Below, in pieces: positions 1-7,851 of a stretch of DNA of 24,528 bases. The notes beneath the pieces were generated by a model, which was not told the DNA's origin, searched no databases, and saw nothing but the letters and a program-made list of their open reading frames with translations. A program made the position numbers and the translations under genes. How positions within the stretch are numbered: position 1 is the first letter of the stretch; each line of letters opens with the position of its first letter. The stretch is from a virus: positions 1-24,528 of IMG/VR virus record IMGVR_UViG_3300047319_000775; one strand, 5' to 3'.

Positions 1-127
1 TCAAAAAAGTATCAGATTTGCATTGCTAAGGGTTTCGCTTAGGCGTATTTCGGTTACCCGAAGTGGCATCATCTTCGGATCAAACGCTCGTTAGTCCCGC
101 CGCCGGCCAGCGTTTGCCTGGCTTGAG
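1..127. repeat. Terminal direct repeat, left copy (circular overlap)
   Basis: These 127 bases are identical to 24402-24528 at the other end. Ends that repeat over exactly one common assembler k-mer length usually mean a circular or circularly permuted molecule, giving a unit of 24,401 bp. The segment holds the last arm-type integrase repeat (AAAAAAGTATCA begins just across the junction), two small hairpins (CTAAG/CTTAG at 26-42 and TTCGG/CCGAA at 49-62), and the start of the small terminase gene. A weak sigma70-like pair (TTGCTA at 23-28, TATTTC at 46-51, spacer 17) precedes that gene. Confidence 0.95.
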
Positions 128-578
128 CAGAACAACCAAATGGACGCGGTCCGTTCGCGGATTGGTTGAGCGAACGGGAAAGTCGGCGGCGCAGGCGCGC
201 GAGTATAACGAAAACATCACGCCCGATCACCAGGAGTCTTTTTATCTGGCGGGCATGAATGCGCTGGCCGAGAAGTTTTGGACCCTCGCGCGCAATAAGA
301 CTTCCGATCCGCAGGAAATCAGGACGTACGCGGATCTGCTCCTGCGGCACTTCGAGCAGAAGCATAAGGAGAAAAAGACCGCCATCATGGAACGCCAGCT
401 CGCGCTGCTGGAGGAAAAGGCAAAGGCGCTCCGCGCGGCAGTAAGCGATCGCTCGCTCACCGATACCGAATTTTACAGCAAAATTAGAGAGATTTGCTTC
501 CCAGCAAATTATGGTCGCCCAGGCCCCGAAATCAAAGCAGCCAAACTCCTCCACAACGGAAACGGTTTCGCCTCTTAA
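63..578 (+). CDS. Probable phage terminase small subunit
   Basis: This 171-aa protein probably binds the packaging start site and recruits the large terminase. The assignment rests mainly on position, because its 3' end overlaps the large terminase gene by 68 nt. The protein is charged and mostly helical: a basic N-terminal part (residues 20-50) and a long Lys/Glu-rich helical stretch (about 95-130), as in many small terminases. I recognise no diagnostic motif. The GTG start at 63 lies directly after a TTCGG/CCGAA hairpin and has no clear Shine-Dalgarno sequence. An in-frame ATG at 258 would remove the basic region, so GTG is preferred but uncertain. A long antisense ORF across the same bases looks like a shadow. 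Confidence 0.6.
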   Translation: MASSSDQTLVSPAAGQRLPGLSRTTKWTRSVRGLVERTGKSAAQAREYNENITPDHQESFYLAGMNALAEKFWTLARNKTSDPQEIRTYADLLLRHFEQKHKEKKTAIMERQLALLEEKAKALRAAVSDRSLTDTEFYSKIREICFPANYGRPGPEIKAAKLLHNGNGFAS

Positions 579-1992
579 TCTCCTGCTGCCTTATCAGCGG
601 CAGTGGGTTGACGATCGATCGCGCTTTAAGCTCGCCGTTCAAGCCAGGCAGACGGGTAAATCGTTTCAGACTGCGTGCGAAGCGGCGCGCGATGCGCTCA
701 CTGATCCGGGGGCGCAATGGACTTGCCTTTCTTCCGGTGAGCGCCAGGCGCTGGAATGGATGGAAAAGGCCAAGGAATGGAGTGAAGCGTTCCGGCTTGC
801 GATTGAGAATTACACTGAGGACCGCAAGATCAGTGAAGCGCTGGTGCGCGTGGCGGAAATCCGTTTCGCCAATAAGTCGGTGATCCGCGCGATCCCTGGC
901 AACCCGTTCACGGCGCGCGGCTACTCGGCAAACGTGATCCTGGATGAGTTCGCTTATCACGAGGACCCGGACGCGGTGTGGGCGGCCATGTTCCCGTCAA
1001 TCACCAGCCCGGTCGCCGGCACCTTTGTTCCGAAGGTCCGTGCCATGTATGCCGGCAAAAAGATGGATCTCTCGCGGGAACTGAAATTGCGCGTGGTTTC
1101 AACCTTTAACGGGCGCGAAAACAAGTTCTTCCATCTGTGGGAGAACGCGGAAAAGAACGGTTACAGCGTACACAAGATCACGATTCACGATGCCATCGCG
1201 CAAGGGCTGAAACTGAACGCCGATGAACTTCGCCAGGGCCTGGATGACTCCGACATCTGGGCGCAGGAATACGAGTGCGAACCGATCGATACCAGTAACG
1301 TCCTCTTACCCTACGATCTGATCGCGCAGGCGGAAACGATCAGCGCCAGCGAAATAATCGAGCCTGAGTTTTTTGAGTCGCGCCGGGAAATCTTTTGCGG
1401 AATCGATTTCGGGCGTTCGAATGATCCCACGGTTTGCTGGTCGCTCGAGCTCGTCGGCGACACGCTCTGGACGCGCGAAGTGCTCGTCCTCGACAAGATG
1501 AGCACGCCGGAGCAGAACAACATTCTTTCGCAGCGCATCAAAGCTTCGCGGCGCACGGCGCTGGATTACACGGGGCCAGGGATCGGGTTTGGCGATTACG
1601 CGGTGAAGGATGCCGGGATGAGTGAGTGGAAACCGGAAGAGCATCATTTTGGGAAGGTGGAACTTTTCACGTTCACGCCGAAATCGAAGCGGCTTTTGTT
1701 TCCTACTTTGCGCCGGCGGTTTGAAGCGCCTTGCAGGATTCGCGTGCCGGTTTCGCGGAAGGTGCGGGAAGACCTGCACGCGATGCAGCAAGTGGTGAAC
1801 AAGGGAGAATATTCCTATTGGGCGCCGCGGACGCAGGAAGGGCATAGCGATCGTTGCACGGCGCTGGCGTTGGCGGTGCGCGCGGCGGCGGAAAGCACCG
1901 CGGGCGCGATTCGTGATCCGAAGGTTATTCGTTTTGGGCGGCCGGCTGTGAGCAGGTTTGGACAATTTCAACCGATGAGGCTGGCCTCTTGA
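511..1992 (+). CDS. terL: Phage terminase large subunit (Mu gp28-like)
   Basis: This is the packaging motor ATPase and nuclease, 493 aa, a normal length. Visible motifs in order: a deviant Walker A (ARQTGKS, residues 45-51); Walker B with catalytic acids (VILDEFAY, D145/E146); a coupling-type STFNG segment near 197; then an RNase H-like nuclease domain with GIDFGRS (D299), LDYTGPG (D352) and a C-terminal HSDR (D447). The order and the Mu-type portal downstream point to the Mu gp28 family of terminases. The ATG at 511 starts inside the small terminase gene. The stop codon TGA (1990-1992) is followed four bases later by the methyltransferase ATG. Confidence 0.93.
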   Translation: MVAQAPKSKQPNSSTTETVSPLNLLLPYQRQWVDDRSRFKLAVQARQTGKSFQTACEAARDALTDPGAQWTCLSSGERQALEWMEKAKEWSEAFRLAIENYTEDRKISEALVRVAEIRFANKSVIRAIPGNPFTARGYSANVILDEFAYHEDPDAVWAAMFPSITSPVAGTFVPKVRAMYAGKKMDLSRELKLRVVSTFNGRENKFFHLWENAEKNGYSVHKITIHDAIAQGLKLNADELRQGLDDSDIWAQEYECEPIDTSNVLLPYDLIAQAETISASEIIEPEFFESRREIFCGIDFGRSNDPTVCWSLELVGDTLWTREVLVLDKMSTPEQNNILSQRIKASRRTALDYTGPGIGFGDYAVKDAGMSEWKPEEHHFGKVELFTFTPKSKRLLFPTLRRRFEAPCRIRVPVSRKVREDLHAMQQVVNKGEYSYWAPRTQEGHSDRCTALALAVRAAAESTAGAIRDPKVIRFGRPAVSRFGQFQPMRLAS

Positions 1993-2711
1993 AGACATGG
2001 ACGCAGCCCCAACTCACCTGGATTTATTTTCTGGCATTGGCGGATTCGCCCTCGCCGCGCGATGGGCAGGATTCAGGACAATCGGCTTCTGTGAAATTGA
2101 CGCATTCCCCGCCGCCGTCTTGCGCCGACATTGGCCCGGAATTCCAAACTTCGGCGATGTTCGAAACATCACGTCTGGGAGTGCAGACATTATCACCGGC
2201 GGATTCCCGTGCCAGGACATTAGCTGCGCCGGTTCCGGTCTTGGATTGGAAGGAGAACGCTCAGGATTGTGGCGAGAATTCCACCGAATTATACGCGACA
2301 TACGACCGCGATTCGCGCTGGTGGAAAACGTCGCAGCTTTATCTGTTCGAGGACTTCTCGAAATCCTTAGAGATTTGTCCGAAATCGGGTTCGATGCGGA
2401 ATGGTCAAATATTTCTGCGTGCGCCGTGGGTGCGACACACATGCGCCGACGAATGTTCATTGTGGCCTACCCCCACGGCTTCGATGGATGGCAGAGGCTT
2501 CGGGATTCCACTCCACAACAGAACGGGAAGGTTCAGACAGTCGATAGTTTTGCGAGTGCAAGAGCTGGTTGGAAAGCACGGATGGCGAATCCATCCGCAC
2601 TTTACCGAGACTCTTATGGGCTTCCCAACCGGATGGAGCGAAATCGAGCCATCGGTAACAGCGTCTGTCCGCAGGTTGCCTACGAAATCCTGCGAGAAAT
2701 CAGGAAGCTGA
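1989..2711 (+). CDS. Candidate overlapping gene embedded in the methyltransferase gene
   Basis: This 240-codon open frame covers nearly the whole methyltransferase gene in a different frame. A TTG at 1989 overlaps the terL stop; the first ATG in frame is at 2157 and would give 185 aa. From memory of phage annotations its sequence resembles a recurrent phage protein group: LSPADSRARTL (68-78), WWKTSQLYLFEDF (111-123), PKSGSMRNG (131-139), LWPTPTAS (159-166) and LMGFPTGWSEIEPS (209-222). That group is often found beside phage cytosine methyltransferases. It may be the alternative frame of those genes everywhere, either translated or consistently misannotated. No convincing ribosome binding site is seen. 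Function unknown. Confidence 0.35.
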   Translation: MKTWTQPQLTWIYFLALADSPSPRDGQDSGQSASVKLTHSPPPSCADIGPEFQTSAMFETSRLGVQTLSPADSRARTLAAPVPVLDWKENAQDCGENSTELYATYDRDSRWWKTSQLYLFEDFSKSLEICPKSGSMRNGQIFLRAPWVRHTCADECSLWPTPTASMDGRGFGIPLHNRTGRFRQSIVLRVQELVGKHGWRIHPHFTETLMGFPTGWSEIEPSVTASVRRLPTKSCEKSGS

Positions 2712-2716
2712 TATGA
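1997..2716 (+). CDS. Orphan DNA cytosine-C5 methyltransferase
   Basis: The enzyme transfers a methyl group from SAM to C5 of cytosine in duplex DNA. At 239 aa all core motifs are present: motif I DLFSGIGG (9-16), motif IV GGFPCQDIS (68-76) with catalytic Cys72, motif VI ENV (110-112), motif VIII RRRMFIVA (150-157), and motif IX/X RAIGNSVCPQVA (217-228). The target-recognition region between VIII and X is only about 55-60 residues, very short compared with cellular Dcm enzymes. No restriction endonuclease is nearby, so the likely role is protecting phage DNA from host restriction or marking it. It starts 4 nt after terL, and its stop overlaps the next ATG (ATGA). A second ORF of almost the same extent lies in another frame. 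Confidence 0.93.
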   Translation: MDAAPTHLDLFSGIGGFALAARWAGFRTIGFCEIDAFPAAVLRRHWPGIPNFGDVRNITSGSADIITGGFPCQDISCAGSGLGLEGERSGLWREFHRIIRDIRPRFALVENVAALSVRGLLEILRDLSEIGFDAEWSNISACAVGATHMRRRMFIVAYPHGFDGWQRLRDSTPQQNGKVQTVDSFASARAGWKARMANPSALYRDSYGLPNRMERNRAIGNSVCPQVAYEILREIRKLI

Positions 2717-2946
2717 AAGCGTTCGAAGAAAGAGCGGTGCTCGAGCAGACGGAGCTTGCGAAGAGGCTTGGCAAATTGGCGGAGTTTAATCGCAGCGAAG
2801 ATTTTAAGGCGCTGGATTCCGCGGAGCAGATGCACCTGCAGATGCAGGAGCACGCGATGTATCTACACCTCTATTTTCTTGCGGCGCGAATTAATAATTT
2901 CGGGAATGCAGGCGACACGCCTGCCGCTACAGAGGAGGCTTCTTGA
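2713..2946 (+). CDS. Small helical phage protein, unknown function
   Basis: This 77-aa acidic, almost fully helical protein has repeated Glu/Leu/Lys heptad-like spacing (residues 1-45) and a Met/His-rich centre. Its ATG overlaps the methyltransferase stop (ATGA), and its own TGA overlaps the TTG of the portal gene, so translation of the three is probably coupled. Similar small helical proteins occur beside packaging genes in other phages, but I cannot name the family. A packaging accessory or internal head protein is a guess from position. Confidence 0.7.
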   Translation: MKAFEERAVLEQTELAKRLGKLAEFNRSEDFKALDSAEQMHLQMQEHAMYLHLYFLAARINNFGNAGDTPAATEEAS

Positions 2947-4682
2947 AGCGCATCACGGCGGCACGCAAGCGCACGAAGACGGTGAAGCTTCGCAAGAATG
3001 GGAAGCACGCGATCGATGCGGCTTCTACGTTGCGCGTGCCGCTGAGCACTATGCGCTCGATTCTGCGGCCGCAGGTGAACCGCTCATGGATGATGCCTTA
3101 CGTGGCGTCTTATACGCCGGTAATGGTGGAGTCGATTCTGCGCGGGGCGCTATCGGGCGTGATGGTGCAGCAGTGGGAATTGTTTCGGCTGATGCTGGAT
3201 ACCTGGCCGGCGCTGGCGGCTTGCAAGGAGGAATTGCTTTACGGAATCAGCCGGCGCGAATTGCAGTTTGATCCTTACGCGGAGGAAGATGAGAAGCCGA
3301 CGCCGAACGCGATCGATCGCGAAAAGCTGGTCACGGAAGCGTTGCGCAATATGCAGCCGCGCGCGGAAGCGGATGAGAACGGGCTGGATGGCACGATCGA
3401 GGACCTCATGGATGCGTGGTTTCGCGGGATCAGCGTGTGCGAGGTGCTTTGGTTTACCACCGACACGGTTAACCAGGGGCTGATCACGGCGCCGCGGGCG
3501 ACGAAGTTTGCGCATCCGTGCAATTACGCATTCGGCGATGACGGCGTTTTAGGGCTTACTGATGACGCCAGTTATGCGGATACCACGGCTGGCTTTCGCA
3601 GGAACGAGGTGCGGCCGTTTCCGCCTTACAAGTTTCTTACCGCGATTCACAAGGCACAATCCGGGAGTCCAATTGGCGGTGCATTGCTTCGACCTTTAGC
3701 GTGGTGGTGGTGCGCCGCCAATTTTTCAAGCGATTGGTTGCTAAACCTCGCGCAAATTTTTGGCCTTCCATTCCGGTGGGCAAACTATGCTGCTTCTGCG
3801 CCAGACGAAACGGTTTCGGCCGTTTGCAATATGTTGCAGAACATGGGTAGCGCCGGATGGGCGGCGTTCCCTGAAGGCACTTCGCTGGAATTGAAGGAAG
3901 CGGCGCACGGCAGCGACCGGACGCCGCAAGGAGATTTGCTCGACCGCGCCGACGCATACGTGCGTTTGCTTATTCTCGGTCAGACCATGACCGGCAACAC
4001 CCTCGCAAGTGGGCGCGGCGGGCAAAGCTTTGGGACTGTGGAAGCGCAGTTAAAGCAGGACCGGCTCGATGCGGCTTCGTTTTTCATTTCCAACATTTTC
4101 AACCGGCAACTCATTCCTTACATCCTTCAGCTCAATTACGGCGATACGATGGAAGCGCCGAAGTGCCGGTTCCTAAAGGAAACGGAAGGGAACTATCAGG
4201 ACGCGCAGCGGGACCAGATTCTTACCACGATGGGGCTGGACATTCCGCTAAGCTATTTGCGTCACAAGTATTCCGTCCCATCAGCTACCAACGATGAGCC
4301 GGTAACAACGCCGCCGCCGAAACCGATCGCGCCTTCGAGCGTGAGCGCCGGGCCGAAGGGAACGCGGCCGCTGGGTGAACCTTCGCGCAATGGGACGCCG
4401 AACCCGAAGGAAATGGCTGCGAAGCTTGAAAAAATTTCAGCGATTGAAGACGAAGAGATTTTCGCAATCGAGTTGAACCGATTGGCCGATGACGTTGAAG
4501 CGGCAGCTGCACCGGCGCCGGCAGCACCGACGCCGAGGCGAGCGGGCAAAAGCTGGCACGCGCGGCCGTTCATCACGAAAAACGCGGCGGACGATTTCGC
4601 ATCGAAACACCCTGGGACTTGGGTCGAAGAAGCAATGACCGGCGGCAAGCCGAACGGCTGGGCCGTTAAGTTTGATGCATGA
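2943..4682 (+). CDS. Phage portal protein (DUF935, Mu gp29-like)
   Basis: The dodecameric portal forms the DNA channel at one head vertex. This 579-aa protein has DUF935 features: an N-terminal helical stretch with LALxSG-like spacing (ILRGALSGV, about 65-73), a WPALAACKEELLYGIS segment, the GISVCEVLWF segment, the FAHPCNYAFGDDG turn, and the WWWCAANFSSDWL block followed by IFGLPFRW. The last 110 residues are an Ala/Pro-rich linker and a short basic domain, longer than in Mu. The TTG start is supported by a strong AGGAGG at 2932-2937, five bases upstream, and by the TTGA overlap with the previous stop. It sits between terminase and capsid genes, as expected. Confidence 0.88.
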   Translation: MKRITAARKRTKTVKLRKNGKHAIDAASTLRVPLSTMRSILRPQVNRSWMMPYVASYTPVMVESILRGALSGVMVQQWELFRLMLDTWPALAACKEELLYGISRRELQFDPYAEEDEKPTPNAIDREKLVTEALRNMQPRAEADENGLDGTIEDLMDAWFRGISVCEVLWFTTDTVNQGLITAPRATKFAHPCNYAFGDDGVLGLTDDASYADTTAGFRRNEVRPFPPYKFLTAIHKAQSGSPIGGALLRPLAWWWCAANFSSDWLLNLAQIFGLPFRWANYAASAPDETVSAVCNMLQNMGSAGWAAFPEGTSLELKEAAHGSDRTPQGDLLDRADAYVRLLILGQTMTGNTLASGRGGQSFGTVEAQLKQDRLDAASFFISNIFNRQLIPYILQLNYGDTMEAPKCRFLKETEGNYQDAQRDQILTTMGLDIPLSYLRHKYSVPSATNDEPVTTPPPKPIAPSSVSAGPKGTRPLGEPSRNGTPNPKEMAAKLEKISAIEDEEIFAIELNRLADDVEAAAAPAPAAPTPRRAGKSWHARPFITKNAADDFASKHPGTWVEEAMTGGKPNGWAVKFDA

Positions 4683-4885
4683 CTATGAAAAAGAAAATCG
4701 CAGTCAAAAAGCAGAAAGCAGTGAAACGCAAGCCGGTCAAAGCGAAATCGAAAAATGGAAAGGAACCTGAATTTATCTCGAAAGCGAAGGAACCGGAATT
4801 TGTCGGCAAGGCCAGTAGCGGGAAACCGTTAACCAGGACTCAGGACAAAGAATACCGCAGGCAAATGGGGTGGCCCGCAAGATGA
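4679..4885 (+). CDS. Small Lys-rich protein between portal and capsid genes
   Basis: This 68-aa protein is extremely basic: the first 30 residues are largely Lys with Val, Ala and Arg. A repeated element follows (KEPEFISKA then KEPEFVGKA, about 29-45). Its ATG overlaps the portal stop (ATGA), and its TGA at 4883-4885 overlaps an ATG of the capsid gene (ATGA). The composition suggests a nucleic-acid-binding or scaffold-interacting head protein, but no family is recognised. Confidence 0.65.
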   Translation: MTMKKKIAVKKQKAVKRKPVKAKSKNGKEPEFISKAKEPEFVGKASSGKPLTRTQDKEYRRQMGWPAR

Positions 4886-6975
4886 ACGAAGAACTAGAAC
4901 CCATTGAATGCCGCGCGGCGGTGGAGATTTCAGCTACGTCGCGGAATGAAGTTTTGTTTTTGCCGATCGGGCTTCACTCGATCACGCCTGTCGCCGGTGG
5001 CATCGGGCGGCCCATCAAAGTTAAGGTTGATGCGAGCACCGCCGATGCCATCGAGCAGCAACGCAAAATCATGGCCGGCAAAGGGAAACGGCCGTATTTC
5101 GATTTCGATCACGAAGATGGCGCGGCGAGTTTTTGGCCGGAAGGTTTCGCCTGGCGCAGTGGTGAGGGCGTAATTGCGAAAGGCGAATGGACCGCGCGCG
5201 GGCGCAAAGCGGTGGAAGGCAAAGACTATCGGGCCTTCTCGCCAGTGTTCCACGTGGATAACAAACGCAGCGATCCGGCCAAGGTGATTTGCATGGAACA
5301 CGCTGCACCGAACATGGGCGGGCTGGTTAACAATCCCGCATTCAATTTGCCCTTGTGGGCAAAAAACGCCGGAGATTCGGCGACATCAACAAACAACCCT
5401 GTGGCGGCGAGGCTAGAGGGAACCAACAAAGAGGAAAACAAAATGACGACAGAAGACCTCGCCGCGCTCCGGGCGAAAGATCAGGAGCTTGAAAGAGATG
5501 AGCAGGATGAATCCACCGCAACCAAACGTGCGGCGTTGCATTCCGAAATCAGGGCCGGCGAACTGGAAATCGAGATGAGCGAGATCAAAGCCCGCAACGA
5601 GGAGTTGCAGGGCAAGGTTCGCAAACGCCAGCTCGATGACGCGCGCCTGGCGGTGCGTGAAGCGGTAAAGCGCGGGGCGATCGCAGCGCGTGATTTGCCG
5701 AAACAAAAGATGTGGGAAACCCGCATCGCGGCGGATCCGAGGGACAAGGAAATTTTGGATTCGATTCCCGGCAACATGCCGCAACTCAGCGGCGCAATCA
5801 TCAGCAGCGGCCGTGTGACGATTAGCGATGACGATCCTTCGCGGATCTTCGGCGAACTGGCGCGGGTTAGTTCGCTTTCAACCCACGCTTCGCAACCGGA
5901 GCAGCGCAGGATGTTGAGCCGGGAGTTTGCGGCGATCTACGCTCGCGAATTCAAAGGATCGAACAAGGAACGGATGCTGTCATTTCCGGTTTCGGAATTT
6001 GAAACGGCGATCATGGGCGCGGATGTCACCGACACGAATCTGAAAACGCTTTCCGGTTCACTGGTGACTCAGCGCACGCTGGAGCTTCTCAGATTCACGT
6101 TTCCATCCCTCACGATGTTCACCACGGATTTCAGCGATCAGGCTGCGCAATTCAATCAGACGGTGATCACGCGCACGGTGACGATTCCAAACGTAACGTC
6201 CTACAACACTACAACGGGATGGGCCGATTCAACGGCAGCCACCGCGGATGTGCCGGTTACGATCAACCAGCACCGGGGCGTTAATATCACGTTCAACGAG
6301 CAGATTCTGGCCTCAACAGTGCGGCGGTTGTTCGATGAATTCGCGCCGGCGGCGGCTTACGCCTTGTCCAAGGACATGGTGGATAATCTTTATGCCAACA
6401 TCACGGATGCCAACTTCACGAATAACACCGTGCAGGCCACTTCGGGCTTCGTGCGAACAAGTGTGATAGCCATCGGCACGCAGCTTACAATCCGCGGCGT
6501 TCCGCTGGCGCTGGGGCAGCGCACGTTGTTGCTTTATCCAACCGTGTTTTCGGCCCTTGTCGGTGACACGGCGTTGATCACGTTCGCGGCATATCAGAAG
6601 CCGGAATTGATCACAGCGCCGCAGAGTGGCGCCGGGCTGGTGATCCCGGTTGATACGTTCCAGGTAGTCAACGCGCCGAACCTGCCGACGAACAACGGAA
6701 ATGTCACAGGATTCGGTTGCAGCAAATCCGCGCTGGTGATTGCCACGCGCCTGCCGAATGATTACACCAGCGCCAATCCTGGCGCGAATTACGGCAGTGT
6801 GCAGGTGATGACCGAACCGGATATAGGGATTTCGGTGATGCTCACGCAATACGTCAATCATCAGCTCGCGGCCGCAACGTCGCGGATTTCGCTGATGTAT
6901 GGCACGGCCGCGGGTCAAACCAACGCCGGGCAATTGCTGAAAGCTGCCGCCGGATCGGGTTCCAGCAGAACATAA
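4882..6975 (+). CDS. Fused prohead protease, scaffold and major capsid protein
   Basis: This single 697-aa frame joins three head functions. Residues 1-170 match Mu gpI-type proteases: a PYFDFDHED segment with a candidate catalytic His, then GEWTARGRKAV, YRAFSPVF with a candidate catalytic Ser, and the VNNPAF end signature. Residues about 188-300 are a charged coiled coil followed by ARLAVREAVKRGAI, typical of gpI scaffold tails and delta domains. Residues about 325-697 form an HK97-like capsid protein (VPVTINQHRGVNITFNEQ; the end is beta-rich with repeated 'DIGISVMLTQYVNHQ'-like strands). ATG 4882 is preferred over GTG 4870 because it makes an ATGA overlap with the previous gene. A strong internal start at 5443 would give a separate 510-aa scaffold-capsid product. 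Confidence 0.85.
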   Translation: MNEELEPIECRAAVEISATSRNEVLFLPIGLHSITPVAGGIGRPIKVKVDASTADAIEQQRKIMAGKGKRPYFDFDHEDGAASFWPEGFAWRSGEGVIAKGEWTARGRKAVEGKDYRAFSPVFHVDNKRSDPAKVICMEHAAPNMGGLVNNPAFNLPLWAKNAGDSATSTNNPVAARLEGTNKEENKMTTEDLAALRAKDQELERDEQDESTATKRAALHSEIRAGELEIEMSEIKARNEELQGKVRKRQLDDARLAVREAVKRGAIAARDLPKQKMWETRIAADPRDKEILDSIPGNMPQLSGAIISSGRVTISDDDPSRIFGELARVSSLSTHASQPEQRRMLSREFAAIYAREFKGSNKERMLSFPVSEFETAIMGADVTDTNLKTLSGSLVTQRTLELLRFTFPSLTMFTTDFSDQAAQFNQTVITRTVTIPNVTSYNTTTGWADSTAATADVPVTINQHRGVNITFNEQILASTVRRLFDEFAPAAAYALSKDMVDNLYANITDANFTNNTVQATSGFVRTSVIAIGTQLTIRGVPLALGQRTLLLYPTVFSALVGDTALITFAAYQKPELITAPQSGAGLVIPVDTFQVVNAPNLPTNNGNVTGFGCSKSALVIATRLPNDYTSANPGANYGSVQVMTEPDIGISVMLTQYVNHQLAAATSRISLMYGTAAGQTNAGQLLKAAAGSGSSRT
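5431..5445 (+). promoter_or_regulatory. Internal ribosome binding site and start codon in the capsid fusion gene
   Basis: GAGGAAAACAAAATG places a GAGGA Shine-Dalgarno seven bases before an in-frame ATG at 5443. The start falls exactly at the junction between the protease part and the coiled-coil/capsid part, so it probably produces the capsid precursor in excess over the full fusion. This parallels the nested scaffold starts inside protease genes of lambda and Mu. Confidence 0.65.
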
Positions 6976-6989
6976 TTCATGTGGTCCAT

Positions 6990-7019
6990 CTGCCCTTCCG
7001 CCGGAAGGCGGGAGGGCAG
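6990..7019 (+). other. Stable GNRA-tetraloop hairpin after the capsid gene
   Basis: Bases 6990-7002 and 7007-7019 form a 13-bp stem (one G-T wobble) closed by a GGAA tetraloop. A further 5-bp pairing (TGGTC/GACCA) may extend it past a small internal loop. No T-run follows, so it is not a classic intrinsic terminator. Its 3' arm contains GGGAGGG, the only Shine-Dalgarno-like sequence for the glycosyltransferase start, so folding could hide that site and lower expression after the highly expressed capsid gene. Confidence 0.7.
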
Positions 7020-7029
7020 TCATGACCAA

Positions 7030-7851
7030 ATGAAAATCGACGCTGAAACCGGCTGGTTTAAAGGTGTGGGTGACATTGTTTGCTATGCCTGGATCGGGCA
7101 AGGCATACGTGCGCAAGGCGGCGATGTCACCTTTTACTGTAACGGCTGGCGCCGTGAGCTTTTCGAGGTGCTTAATATGACGAGCACCGACGATCCGACA
7201 GGCGCGGTTGTGACGCATGAAGGTCACGAGCAGGCTGTGGGCGAAGGTTCGCCGCTGAATTATCTGGAATGGATTGCCGCCAAGCTGGGCGTCAAAGAAA
7301 AGCCGCAGCGGCCGCTGCTTAATATGGTCCCGATGGATCGCGAGATGGGGCGCCGGGCATCGGCTAACGTGCTGATCTTCCCTCACTGCGTATGGCCGAC
7401 GCGGACCTGGCCGAAGACGTATTTCATCGAACTGGCGCTGTTACTGCAGAAAGCGGGGCTGACTGTAAAGATGGTTACTGAAGAGCGCGATTACCAGCTT
7501 CTATCCTTCCACGGCATTTACAAAAAGAGCTGGTCATATATCGCCGGGGCCATTCAGTGGGCGGATTTAGTTATCGGGAACGATAGCGGCCCGGCGCACC
7601 TTGCCGGCACGATCGGCACGCGCGCCCTTGCGATCCACGGGCCGACGCAGGAACGGATTTACGGTTACTTGCCGGAAGTAACATCGTTCCGCAAAAAGGT
7701 GCTTCCATGCGCGGGTTGCCATTGCCTCGGGGATTTCCCACGCGGCGGCGCTTGCGAACTGGGATGCTCAGAGCTTTATCGCACGTTTCCCGAAGACGTT
7801 TACGCGACGGCCGCGCAAATCCTTCACCTGGAGGATCGCAAAGCCGCATGA
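7030..7851 (+). CDS. Glycosyltransferase family 9 (heptosyltransferase-like)
   Basis: GT9 enzymes transfer heptose or related sugars from nucleotide donors to lipid A or other acceptors. This 273-aa protein has a shortened N-terminal Rossmann half beginning FKGVGDIVCYAW (GxGD motif) and a C-terminal half with VLIFPHCVWPTRTWP and the family signature VIGNDSGPAHLAG (NDSGPAH about 184-190) followed by ALAIHGPTQ. A CAGCHC...C...C cluster near the end is also usual in the family. ATG 7030 is chosen over ATG 6979, which would place the start upstream of the hairpin. A three-codon ORF (ATG at 7022, stop at 7031-7033) overlaps the start. It may alter host surface glycans or decorate virions. Confidence 0.85.
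   Translation: MKIDAETGWFKGVGDIVCYAWIGQGIRAQGGDVTFYCNGWRRELFEVLNMTSTDDPTGAVVTHEGHEQAVGEGSPLNYLEWIAAKLGVKEKPQRPLLNMVPMDREMGRRASANVLIFPHCVWPTRTWPKTYFIELALLLQKAGLTVKMVTEERDYQLLSFHGIYKKSWSYIAGAIQWADLVIGNDSGPAHLAGTIGTRALAIHGPTQERIYGYLPEVTSFRKKVLPCAGCHCLGDFPRGGACELGCSELYRTFPEDVYATAAQILHLEDRKAA

Noticed and set aside
1-127. Physical direct terminal repeats as in T7-like phages
   Set aside because: The length equals a common assembly k-mer, and the repeat begins in the middle of an arm-type repeat rather than at a functional boundary.
1306-1998. A 230-codon minus-strand ORF under the large terminase
   Set aside because: Low-complexity Arg/Pro/His-rich composition typical of a shadow of a GC-rich gene; the terminase frame carries all motifs.
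63-4682. Mu-type transposition genes or ends
   Set aside because: Despite Mu-like head genes, no MuA/MuB-like protein or terminal TG...CA end repeats are seen; integrase and attP explain the lifestyle.
6313-7386. A 357-codon open frame on the minus strand
   Set aside because: It runs antisense through the capsid end and the glycosyltransferase start, has no recognisable protein motifs and no operon context. Codon bias of the real genes explains it.
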